Shown here piece by piece: positions 42,743 to 52,246 of a DNA stretch of 64,000 nt. The stretch spans positions 77,128,458 to 77,192,457 of the forward strand of contig NC_030823.1 of assembly GCF_001704415.2 (NCBI RefSeq). Direction: 5' to 3'. Within the stretch, counting starts at the first letter, position 1. The number at the start of each line of letters is the position of its first letter. The notes under the pieces were generated by a model. It ran no database searches, had not been told where the DNA came from, and saw only the letters and a list, made by a program, of their open reading frames with translations. Source of the stretch: Capra hircus. Taxonomy: Eukaryota; Chordata; Mammalia; Artiodactyla; Bovidae. A program made the position numbers and the translations under genes.

Positions 42743-43428
42743 TGGAAACAGAATATACTGATCGGGATTAGGCACGACTGCGGGTGGGACCATGCAAACA
42801 GTGGTGGCCGGAACCCTATGAAAGATCACACTTCTCTTTCATTCAAAAGAACTCCAGAGGCAAGCGGTCCAGAGCTGACATTGTGCTCTGTACTGGAAGT
42901 CTTTACTGCCAGGGTTTTTCAGTTCTTAGTAATGATCGTCTCCTCACAACCTAAGAAGGCTGTTGGAGCACCAGCCATCACATCTGTGTTGTGCCAGAAG
43001 AAAGAAGTATGCTGGGGGACAGGGTCAGAGATACAGTCTCACTTTTAAGGATACTTCTCTAAGGTTGCACACTTTTGCAAACACCTCATAGGCCAGAACG
43101 CTATCCCATGGTAACACATAACTGCAAGAAATGCTTTAAAAGTAATCTTTATTCCAGGTATTCTTACATCCAGTTAGTAATCTGGAGGGTTCACTAATGA
43201 TGAAGTTGAAAAGAGGGAATATTGGAAAACAGCCAGTATTTCATGTAACATGGAGCCTTGGGAGTATTTCTGAATCTCATACTCCTCTACGCAAAATGTG
43301 AACGAGGATAGCCACATGGGGAAATTATTATGCAGATGAAATGAATGAAAGATGTTGCCCACTCAGTAGGGCCTTGGTAACCATAACTCTTTATTGTCTT
43401 AAAGGACTGCTTTAAGACTTCAGTCTTC
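42743..43428. other. Unassigned sequence
   Basis: No repeat or exon recognised. Confidence 0.4.
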
Positions 43429-43439
43429 ACATAATACAT
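43429..43439. repeat. Target-site duplication, left copy
   Basis: acataatacat, identical to 43562-43572. Confidence 0.82.
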
Positions 43440-43561
43440 GCTCAGTTTCTCAGCCGTGTCCGACTCTGCGACCCCATGGACTGTAGCCCACCAGGTTCCT
43501 CTGTCCATGGGATTCTCCAGGCAAGAACACTGGAGTGGGTTGCCATTTCCTACTCCAGGAT
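43440..43561 (-). mobile_element. Bov-A monomer, antisense, with exact 11-bp TSD
   Basis: 'gctcagtttctcagccgtgt' to 'gccatttcctactccaggat'. It is 5'-truncated, with only the Bov-A unit and no tRNA head. Confidence 0.94.
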
Positions 43562-43572
43562 ACATAATACAT

Positions 43573-43861
43573 AATGCTGGTCAAAAAAAAAAAAAAAGAC
43601 AAGTAAAGGTTAAATGTTATTGCCATTTTAAAATTTGATTACAGTTCTGTTTTTTAAAAGTTCAGCTACAAGCAGCTCTGACGGGAGCTTCTCTCAGCGG
43701 CAGTGGGCCCTTCCCTGCGCCACCCCAGAGCGGCGCCCACCAGCGCCCTGCACCCCTTTCCACTTCTCGACAAGGGGCGGGGGAGAAGCAGCCGCGCAGC
43801 GCAGGAGCCGGCGCTGGACTCTGAGCCCAGACCATCTGGGGTGGACCTGGCTCCACTGCCT
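43573..43861. other. Unassigned; A-run then a short GC/CpG-rich island
   Basis: A-run at 43583-43597. From about 43680 to 43815 there are 13 CpGs in roughly 135 bp. Confidence 0.5.
43681..43815. promoter_or_regulatory. Compact CpG cluster with GC box (candidate)
   Basis: About 13 CpGs in 135 bp and an Sp1-type GC box, ggggcggggga, at 43774-43784. Too short for a formal CpG island. Not assignable to a repeat family that I know. Promoter function is inference. Confidence 0.35.
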
Positions 43862-44030
43862 TACAGTGATGCTATTTTTGCCATCACTTTCCCGCTTCTA
43901 TAAAGCTGGAATAACAATTCCCACCTCACAGGCTTATTGTGAGGATTACCCGAGTTAACACGAGTAAGAGGGCTTAGAGAAGTGCCGAGCTCAAAGCAAG
44001 AGTTAAGTGTTGGCTGTTCCCATCTCCTGC
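43862..44030 (-). mobile_element. MIR SINE, antisense
   Basis: 'aataacaattcccacctcac', 'aggcttattgtgaggattac', 'cgagttaacacgagtaagag' and 'cttagagaagtgccgagctc' are the reverse MIR core. Confidence 0.78.
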
Positions 44031-45184
44031 GCAACTTCGGTGAACTGTGGGCTGGGAAAAGCCTTCTGTGGCAGCAGGGCTTTTCTCCTGACGATGCAGC
44101 AGTTTGCCAGGTAGGGTTTAGTTAACATGCAAAGGTCATTCACATAGATAATTCTTGGCTTTAGAAAGAATATGAAAAAAATCAATAAATACACAATTAA
44201 AAAGAAAAGGAATTAACGTTTTCATATTTACATGGTTCTCCCTCCTAGGAGCCTTCTTGATAAACACTCGCTGAGACTGCGGTCAATAAAGGGGAGGATT
44301 TGAAGATCACGCCTCCAAGAACAGGCAGCAAATGGAAGAAAAGTTTGTTCAAGTCCTCTAGAATATAAAAGAATAGAGTTGATGTCGAATAAAATAGTTA
44401 ATTGAATGAGGGTAATTCAAAAATCGCCTTGGTTGGAACACGTTGAAGGTTTCGCCTTTGCGAGGGGACAGTTGCCGCCCCATTTGCATTCATGCGGTTT
44501 ATGTTGTTCTGACCTAATGAGATATAGAAAACCTCCCAAACACTGACACATTGAAAGCATGCTTCACTCAGCATGAAGGTTTGAGACGTCAAGGATACCT
44601 TGAGCATCCTCGGATTCCAACAACTTGTCAGACAAATTAGCACCTTCTCAACCAAGGGTAAAATTGAGTTTCACGTTTCTCCCTAGTGGGGGAAATAGAA
44701 GCAAGGGGAAAATCACTCTGGCTTAATGCTACCTTTGTTAAGACAAATATAGAGAGCCTTATCATCTTTGTGCGACTCTCCCTGACCTCCTGAGTTTTAA
44801 TTCATTGGTTTTAAATGATCCTTGACAGTCAAGATCCTTTTGTCAACTCCTCTGTGCTTACTCCAGAAGACAGGCTCTCTGGCTTTTATTAGTCGAGCTT
44901 ATTTCTCTTTGTAGGCACTTAACAGGCTGGTCTTAAAGAAAATTTTAAATTGTGCTAAAACGTGATGAAAAAAGTAAAGCATAAATCATAAACAAGGTCA
45001 GATCTTCAAATGTTATAGATAGTCCCTCTTTAAATTATACAAATGTTTATAAAATCCAGTTGCATCCAGTTTCTGGGCCAAGTTAACCTCTTCAGGGAAT
45101 AAGAGTATTGTGCTAATTGCTTTAAAATTTCTCCATGGAAGCTTGAGGAGAAAGCTGCCTTTTGTTTGTATCCAAAATTTACGA
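44031..45184. other. Unassigned repeat-poor stretch, enhancer-like block
   Basis: About 1.15 kb without recognised transposons. 44220-44660 mixes retained CpGs with an octamer (atttgcat, 44482-44489) in AT-rich DNA, which is typical of conserved noncoding elements. The 85-codon frame at 44398-44655 (-) has no known domain. Confidence 0.45.
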
Positions 45185-45560
45185 GGACTTCCCCGGCGGT
45201 CCAGTGGTTAAGACCTCCCCTTCCAGTACAGAGAGCGTGGGTTTGATTCCTCGTCAGGGAGCTTAGATCCCACACAAATGTTAGCTGCTCCGTCGTATCT
45301 GACTCCATGGACTGTAGCCTTCCAGGTTCCTCTGTCCATGGAATGAATTTTCCAGACAAGGACACTGGAGTGTGTTGCCATTCCCTTCTCTGAGAGATCT
45401 TCCCAACACAGGAATCAAACCCAAGACCCCTGCATCACAGACAGCTCCTTTACCATCTGAGCCACGAGGGAAACCCGCACACCTTGTGGCCAAAACACCA
45501 AAACAGAAAACAGAAGCAAAATTGCAACAAATTCAGTAAAGACTTAAAAAATGACTCACA
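45185..45560 (+). mobile_element. CHR SINE, split by a Bov-tA
   Basis: The head is at 45185-45278 ('ggacttccccggcggtccag' to 'gagcttagatcccacac'). The remainder, at 45478-45560, has 'cacaccttgtggccaaaaca' and 'caacaaattcagtaaagact'. The two halves are contiguous in the family. Confidence 0.88.
45279..45477 (-). mobile_element. Bov-tA SINE inside CHR, antisense
   Basis: 'gttagctgctccgtcgtatc' to 'ctgagccacgagggaaaccc'. Short shared flank 'cacac' on both sides. Confidence 0.92.
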
Positions 45561-45562
45561 TC

Positions 45563-45577
45563 AAAAAAAAAAAAAAA
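45563..45577 (+). repeat. Poly(A) run
   Basis: Fifteen As directly after the CHR body, consistent with its A-tail region. Confidence 0.8.
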
Positions 45578-46599
45578 TGGTGTCCATCCTTCCTTTCTTT
45601 TTCCTACGAGTACCTTTTCATTTTATAAAGTGGGATAAAATACAGGAAAAGAACGCTTTGAGAAGTATTTTGTGTGCTATTGTCATTAGAACAAAGCCAT
45701 ATCTTTCTAGAGATTAATCTTACAAAACACCTGAGCTCCAGAAAAACTTCAGAAAAATCGCCCCTTCTCCCACTCCCGCCACCACCACCCCCACCGCCCA
45801 CCAAAGAACCTCTCAGGTGGTTCATCAAAGCTTACACATCTACACATCTGGAAAAGGATGGACATGAAAAAGGGAAAGCGGGGGTCATCTGGCAGGACCT
45901 GCTGACGGGTCCACTAGGCCTGGGGGGAGAACGAGCTTCATCAACAGCCAGGATCTATTCTTCTGAAGATGCTTTTTCAGTGGGACCCAAAGCAGATATG
46001 AGAATGGATAAAACGCAGAAGAAGCAAGAAGCAGAATGAGAGAAGAATCACAGTTAGAAAATCGCAAGGTATCCGTGCCATCGTCTCCTCCAATCCTTCA
46101 TTTTTCGGAAAACAGGAACCAAGGGCCACTAAGTGACTTTCCCATAGTCACGTCTCTACCCTGACCCCCAGAAGAGTGTGTTTTTCAGCACTGCTTCTGG
46201 GGATGGCAGCAGTAGTGGCCAGGGCAGGGGGCTGCAGGAAAGGCATTATGTGGCTGGCTGCAGTGGCAGAGAAGACAGTCAAGGGGGCTGGGGGCGCTGG
46301 GGCAGGATGCAGGAGGCTCCCGGGTGGGGAGGCAGGGTGGAGAAAAGACGAGGGCCTTCCTAGGGTGGGTGGCCCACCATCCACATCTCATCCTGAGCGG
46401 AACAAAAGGCTGAGGCAGATGGAGCTTCCCGCCTGACTGTGGAGGTCCACACAGGCCTTTTTGACCTTTAGACTTGGACTGAAGCATTGACTTTCCTGGG
46501 TCTCCAGCCAGCTAGCTGCAGGTCTGGGCTTTTGCAGCCTCCATAGTCATGCAAGCCAATCCCTTATAATAAATGAATATGCGTTTATGCTTGTCCCCT
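45578..46599. other. Unassigned; G-rich tract at 46165-46430
   Basis: A C/CCA-rich run lies at 45768-45800. G-runs occur at 46283-46287, 46290-46294 and 46299-46302. The frames at 46176-46487 exist on both strands because of base composition and show no domain. Confidence 0.45.
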
Positions 46600-46805
46600 G
46601 GCTTCAGTCGTGTCCGACTCTTTGCGACTCCATGGGCTGTAGCCTGCCAGGCCCCTCTGTCCATGGGATTCTCCAGGAAAGAATCCTGGAATGGGTAGCC
46701 ATTCCCTTCTCTAAGGGATCTTCCCAACCCAGGGATTGAACCCATGTCCCTTATGTCTCCTGCCCTGGCAGATGGGTGCTTTACCGGTGCTGCCTGGGAA
46801 GCCCC
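46600..46805 (-). mobile_element. Bov-tA SINE, antisense
   Basis: 'ggcttcagtcgtgtccgact' to 'gctgcctgggaagcccc', with a duplicated 'gtcccttatgtctcctgcc' segment near the tRNA part. Confidence 0.92.
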
Positions 46806-46812
46806 AGTAAAT

Positions 46813-46840
46813 GTGAGTGTGTATATGTGTGTGTGTGTGT
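46813..46840 (+). repeat. (TG)n microsatellite, imperfect
   Basis: TG units with TA interruptions, between two same-strand Bov-tA copies. Confidence 0.85.
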
Positions 46841-46903
46841 AAAGAGCACTACAGAGTGTATATATACACATCTATATTATAAAGAGTATACGTATTTGTG
46901 GAG

Positions 46904-47111
46904 TGTTAGTCGCTCAGTCGTGTCTGACTCTGTGACCCCATGGACTATGTATGGCCCACCAGGCCCCTCTGTCCATGGGATTCTCCGGGAAACAATACTG
47001 GAGTGGGTTGCCATTCCCTTCTCCAGGGGATCTTTCTGACCCAGGAACTGAACCCAGGACCCCTGCATCGCAGGCAGATTATTTACTATCTGAGTCAGCA
47101 GGGAAGCCCCA
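46904..47111 (-). mobile_element. Bov-tA SINE, antisense, candidate TSD
   Basis: 'gttagtcgctcagtcgtgtc' to 'gagtcagcagggaagcccc'. Flanks tatttgtggag (46893-46903) and tatttatagag (47112-47122) match at 9 of 11. Confidence 0.93.
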
Positions 47112-47122
47112 TATTTATAGAG

Positions 47123-47801
47123 GGAGGAGAGAGAGTATGTACATAGATTAATACGTCGGCGTGCATATGAATACGTATATACGTATACCCTGTTGGTTCT
47201 GATTCCCTGGAGCCCTCTAATATACACCACCTAATCAACTTGTAGACAAATACATACTCCCTTTCCTATAAGATTTCAGCTCTTTGCAGCTGGAATATTA
47301 ATTAACCCAGTGTTAATTACACAATTGGTACCCCAAAATTCCACCTATCTTGATATAGGCTGAGAATTTCAACAGTTGATATGTCAAAGCAAAAGGAGTT
47401 AAAAAGCATTCTGGAGGGGTAAACCCAAAGCTACTTTTGGATAAAGACAGGAGTCAGGTAATAATACAGGAATGCATCAGAATGATTTAAAAATGGGAGG
47501 CAATACTAATTTGGCTTCTGACCCAGCTGACCACGGGATGTGCTGGCCTGGCAAATTCTATGACTTTAATAGCACTTCCCATTTAAAGTGGGTGAGAAGT
47601 AAATGTGCTCGGGGAAATGTTGACTTTTTGTTTTCCTTTCTACCTGGAATAAGCACATCAGGGCAGTTATTTGAATTCACAATCATCAGGCTTGGACATT
47701 TTTACTGTAATTATGACATCATTATACTCAAGTTTCCTAATTGCTTTTTAAAACAAAATTAAAGTTAAAATTAAATATGTAGGTGGTATGCAGCAATCTT
47801 T
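47123..47801. other. Unassigned repeat-poor stretch
   Basis: Contains AT-rich homeodomain/HNF1-like sequence at 47298-47320. No repeat recognised. Confidence 0.45.
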
Positions 47802-47812
47802 AAAAGTCATCA
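47802..47812. repeat. Target-site duplication, left copy (BovB)
   Basis: aaaagtcatca, identical to 49142-49152. Confidence 0.87.
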
Positions 47813-49141
47813 GTTCAGTTCAGTTCAATTCAGTCACTCAGTTGTGTCTGACTCTTTGCAACCCCATGAATCACAGCATGCCAGGCCTCCCTGACCATCA
47901 CCAACTCCCGGAGTTCACTCAAACTCATGTCCATTGAGTCGGTGATGCCATCCAGCCACCTCATCCACTGTCGTCCCCTTCTCCTTTTGCCCCCAATCCC
48001 TCCCAGCATCAGAGTCTTTTCCAATGAGTCAACTCTTCGCATCAGGTGGCCAAAGTATTGGAGTTTCAGCTTCAGCATCAGTCCTTCCAATGAACACCCA
48101 GGACGGATCTCCTTTAGGATGGACTGGTTGGATATCCTTGCAGTCCAAGGGACTCTCAAGAGTCTTCTCCAACACCACAGTTCAAAAGCATCAATTCTTC
48201 GGTGCTCAGCTTTCTTCACATTCCAACTCTCACATCCATACATGACCACTGGAAAAACCACAGCCTTGACTACACGGATCTTTATTGGCAAAATAATGTC
48301 TCTGCTTTTGAATATGCTGTCTAGGTTGGTCATAACTTTCCTTCCAATGAGTAAGCGTCTTTTAACTTCAGGGCTGCAATCACCATCTGCAGTGATTTTG
48401 GAGCCCAAAAAAATAAAGTCTGACACTGTTTCCCCATCTATTTCCCATGAAGTTATGGGACCAGATGCCATGATCTTCGTTTTCTGAATGTTGAGCTTTA
48501 AGCCAACTTTATCACTCTCCTCTTTCACTTTCATCAAGGGGCTTTTTAGCTCCTCTTCACTTTCTGCCATAAGGGTGGTGTCATCTGCATATCTGAGGTG
48601 ATTGATATTTCTCCCGGCAATCTTGATTCCAGCTTGTGCTTCTTCCAGCCCAGGGTTTCTCATGTTGTACTCTGCGTAGAAGTTAAATAAGCAGGGTGAC
48701 AATATACAGCCTTGATGTACTCCTTTTCCTTTTGGGGACCAGTCTGTTGTTCCATGTCCAGTTCTAACTGTTGCTTCCTGACCTGCATATAGGTTTCTCA
48801 AGAGGCAGGTCAGGTGGTCTGGTATTCCTGTCTCTTTCAGAATTTTCCACAGTTTATTGTGATCCATACAGTCAAAGGCTATGGCATAGTCAATAAAGAA
48901 AAAATAGATGTTTTTCTGGAACTCTCTTGCTTTTTCCATGATCCAGCAGATGCTGGAAATTTGATCTCTGGTTCCTCTGACTTTTCTAAAACCAGCTTGA
49001 ACATCTGGAAGTTCATGGTTCACGTACTGCTGAAGCCTGGCTTGGAGAATTTTGAGCATTACTTTACCAGCGTGTGAGCTGAGTGCAATTGTGTGGTCGT
49101 TTGAGCATTCTTTGGCATTGCCTTTCTTTGAGATTGGAGTG
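47813..49141 (-). mobile_element. BovB LINE, 5'-truncated, exact 11-bp TSD, intact RT frame
   Basis: The 3' tail (gttcagttcagttcaattc on this strand) starts at 47813 and the truncated 5' end is at 49141. Both sides carry the same 11 bp. The element enters the ORF just upstream of the RT fingers and stays open to the natural stop. It lies within, or directly against, an old L1M 3' end to its right. The lack of stops and the exact TSD make it the youngest-looking LINE here. Without its 5' half (endonuclease and promoter) it cannot move on its own. Confidence 0.96.
47830..49140 (-). pseudogene. BovB reverse-transcriptase frame, about 436 codons, uninterrupted
   Basis: An open frame from the truncation point to the stop. 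The first in-frame ATG (49057-49059) gives 409 residues. In order it has GFRKVRGTRDQ; the motif A region FIDYAIAFDCMDH, where the usual Lys of 'YAKAFD' is Ile; GKGVHQGCILSPCLF; YADDTTLMAE with the catalytic YADD at 48580-48591; and the thumb/C-terminal region to AKSQTQLSD. All core catalytic Asp residues that I can place are present. The endonuclease is absent. There is no sign of a host promoter, so I treat it as an open but orphaned remnant. Domestication is not supported by anything visible beyond the lack of stops. Confidence 0.85.
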
Positions 49142-49152
49142 AAAAGTCATCA
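49142..49152. repeat. Target-site duplication, right copy (BovB)
   Basis: aaaagtcatca, identical to 47802-47812. Confidence 0.87.
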
Positions 49153-49400
49153 TCCAACCACTAAATGGAAGGTATAATCCTGGACTGGACCCTGGGCCTG
49201 AAACAGATCACAATCAGCAAATATAACTAAGATCAGAAGATGACTGAGTGGAATTAAGTCTGCATGAGTTCTCCAGTTTTGACCATGGCATCAGGCTCAG
49301 GTAACACGTTAACACTGAGAGACGTTGGCAGAAGGGTATACTCTTGTTCCATTTTTGCACCATTCTTGTAAATTATTTCAAAATAAAAAGGTAGAAATTT
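49153..49400 (+). mobile_element. Old L1 (L1M-type) 3' end
   Basis: 'gaagggtatactcttgttcc', 'atttttgcaccattcttgta' and 'aattatttcaaaataaaaag' are the terminal sequence of old mammalian L1s. Confidence 0.65.
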
Positions 49401-49898
49401 TCAATTAGATTCACAAGGTTTCAGTTAAAACACAAAGTGATGATGTTAGGTGCTCCATAAATTAGATGGCTATCTCCAGAGCTGCCCCCCTTAGCTTGGC
49501 TAACCACAGGGGAATAAACTCATTATTGTCGTGGTTATCACTTCCCGCTTGCTGAGGCTGAAGTATCCCAGCTGAGTCCATCTCCAATTCCGTGAAAGGG
49601 AAGAGGAAGCTGTTGAAAGCAGGACGCAGTTGTGATGCCACAGCAGCCTCGGTGCGCTGACTGGCTGCCAAGGATGGACTGCATTCGGGAATCAGGCCCT
49701 GCCCCTCCTAATGTGTGCACATCCTAAGCAATTACAAATTTTTAAAAAAAGACCAAAAGAAAGCCCTCAGTGGTGTGAATTTCCTGAGGAATGCCAAAAT
49801 GTCATTCTTCAGCAGAAATCCAGCAAGGAGAGCTACAACAGAAACACAGAAGCGGTTCCTTTCCCTGTTGCCCTCCTTAGGTGTCACACTGCCATTTC
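49401..49898. other. Unassigned sequence
   Basis: No repeat or exon recognised. Confidence 0.4.
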
Positions 49899-49921
49899 TT
49901 TTTTTTTTAATTAAAGTATAG

Positions 49922-50015
49922 TTTGAGCAAACTCCAGGGACAGTTAAGGGCACGGAAGCCTGGCATGCTGCAGTCCATGGAGTCGCAAAGAGTCAGACAC
50001 GGCTGAGCAGCTAAC
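49922..50015 (+). mobile_element. BovB 3' tip in L1
   Basis: 'tttgagcaaactccagggac' to 'cacggctgagcagctaac'. Confidence 0.85.
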
Positions 50016-50131
50016 CCTGTGATATCCCATGGCGTTTGTCTGGTTTACTTCACTTAGGAGGACAATCTAGGTCCGTTCATGTTGCTGCAAAGAGCATTAT
50101 TTTATTCTTTTTTGTGGCTGAGTAAAATCCA

Positions 50132-51497
50132 CCCACAGGGCTAGAAAAGGTCAGTTTTCATTCCAATCCCAAAGAAACGCAATGTCAAAGAATGTTCAAA
50201 CTACTGCACAATTGCACTCAAGTCACACCCTACCAAAGTAATGCTGAAAATTCTCCAAGCTAGGCTCTAACAGAACATGAACCTATAACTTCCAAATGTT
50301 CAAGCTGGATTTAGAAAAGGCAGAGGAACCAGAGATCAAGTTGCTAACATCTACTGGATCAGAGAAAAAGCAAGAGAATTCCAAAAAACATCTACTTCTG
50401 CTTCACTGACTATGCTAAAGCCTTTGACTGTGTGGATTACAACAAACTGTGGAAAATTCTTAAAGAAATGGGAATATCAGACCACCTTACCTGCCCCTGA
50501 GAAATCGGTATGCAGGTCAAGAGCAACAGTTAGAACCGGACTATTCTAACCAATGGACTGGTTCCAAATCGGGAAAGGAGTACATCAAGGCTATATATTG
50601 TCACCCTGCTTATTTAACTTCTATGCAGAGCACATCATGCAAAATGCTAGGCTGGAAGAAGCCCAGGCTGGAATCAAGATTGCCGGGAGAAAAAATCAAT
50701 GTCCTCAGATATGCAGATAACAGCACTCTTATGGCAGAAAGAGAAGAGGAACTAAAGAGCCTCTTGATGAAAGTAAAAGAGAAGAGTGAAAAAAAACTGG
50801 CTTAAAACTCAACATTTAGAAAACTAAGATCATAATATTCGGTCCCATCACTTCATGGCAAATAGATGGGGAAACAACGGAAACAGTGAGAAACTTTATT
50901 TTAGGGGGCTCCAAAATCACTGCAGATGGTGACTGCAGCCATGAAATTAAAAGATGTTTGCTCCTTAGAAAAAAAGCTATGATCAACCTAGACAGCATAT
51001 TAAAAAGCAGAGATAATACTTTGCTGACAAAGGTCTGTGTAGTCAAAGCTATGGTTTTTCCAGTAGTCATTTATGGATGCCTGAGTTGGACCATAAAGAA
51101 AGCTGAGTGCCGAAAAACTGATGCTTTTGAGCTGTGGTGTTGGAGAAGACTCTTGAGAGTCCCTTGGACTGCAAGGAGATCCAACCAGTCCATTCTAAAG
51201 GAGATCAGTCCTGGCTGTTCATTGGAGGGACTGATGTTGAAGCTGAAACTCCAATATTTTGGCCAACCTGATTTGAAGAACTGACCCATGAGAAAAGATC
51301 CTGGTGCTGGGAAAGATTGAAGGCAGGAGGAGACGGGCACGACAGAAGATAGAATAGTTGGATGGCATCACCGACTTGATGGACATGAGTTTGAGTAAAC
51401 TCCGGGAGCTGGTGATGGACAGGGAGGCCTGGTGTGCTGCAGTCCATGGGGTTGCAAAGAGCTGGACACGACTGAGCGACTAAACTGAACTAAACTG
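50132..51497 (+). mobile_element. BovB LINE 3' half in L1
   Basis: Starts 'ccacagggctagaaaaggtc' in the RT-proximal coding region and ends 'gactgagcgactaaactgaa'. The RT region is badly shifted. YADN replaces YADD ('tatgcagataac', about 50709-50720), so the second catalytic Asp is lost as well as the frame. The C-terminal part is open at 50886-51284. A (CTAAA)-like tail precedes the resumed L1. Confidence 0.93.
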
Positions 51498-51825
51498 AAT
51501 ATTCAGCCAGGAGTGGGATTGCTGGATCACATGGTAACTCTATTTTTAGTTTTTTAAGAACCTCCATCCTGTTTTCCACAGAGGCTGCACCAGCTTACAT
51601 TCCCATCGACAGTGTTCAGGAGGGTTTCCCTTCTTCACACTCTTTCCACATTTGTTATTTGTGGAATTTTTAATGATGGCCATTCTGACCGGTGGGAGTT
51701 GGTATCTCATTTTATTCACCTCCCTTTCTGGCTAGAAACATGTTTATCCTGACAGTGGACTGTCTAATGCTCAGTCTTGGAAAAATTAAAGAATCAAGAG
51801 GAGTCTTTCAAGTGAAATGTTCAGT

Positions 51826-52246
51826 TTGGTTCAGTTCAGTCGCTCAGTCGTGTCCGACTCTTTGCAACCCCATGAATCGCAGCACACCAGGCTTCCCTGT
51901 TCATCACCATCTCCCAGAGTTCACTCAGACTCACATCCATCGAGTCCGTGATGCCATACAGCCATCTCATCCTCGGTCGTCCCCTTCTCCTCCTGCCCCC
52001 AATCCCTCCCAGCATCAGAGTCTTTTCCAATGAGTCAGTTCTTCTCATGAGGTGGCCAAAGTACTGGAGTTTCAGCTTTAGCATCATTCCTTCCAAAGAA
52101 ATCCCAGGGTTGATCTCCTTCAGAATGGACTGGTTGGATCTCCTTGCAGTCCAAGGGACTCTCAAGAGTCTTCTCCAACACCACAGTGCAAAAGCATCAA
52201 TTCTTCGGCGCTCAGCCTTCTTCACAGTCCAACTCTCACATCCATA
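51826..52246 (-). mobile_element. BovB 3' end, antisense
   Basis: The frame 52252-51836 (-) is open over the last roughly 138 codons of the family ORF (CESWTVKKAERRRIDAF to the end). No TSD visible at the 5' junction near 52246. Confidence 0.93.

Larger units (their letters stand above)
49899..51735 (-). mobile_element. L1 3' region, antisense, carrying two BovB pieces
   Basis: L1 segments are at 49899-49921 (T-run plus 'aattaaagtatag', its 3' end), 50016-50131 ('cttcacttaggaggacaatc', 'ttttgtggctgagtaaaat') and 51498-51735 ('aggagtgggattgctggatc', 'gatggccattctgaccggtg'). About 150 bp of L1 that should join the last two segments is missing. Confidence 0.85.

Noticed and set aside
46176..46487. 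Overlapping frames of up to 100 codons on both strands in the G-rich segment
   Set aside because: Explained by base composition. The two strands give equally long frames and no domain.
51826..52246. TSD around this BovB
   Set aside because: The flanks (caagtgaaatgttcag and ggccaaggtaaac) share no convincing direct repeat.
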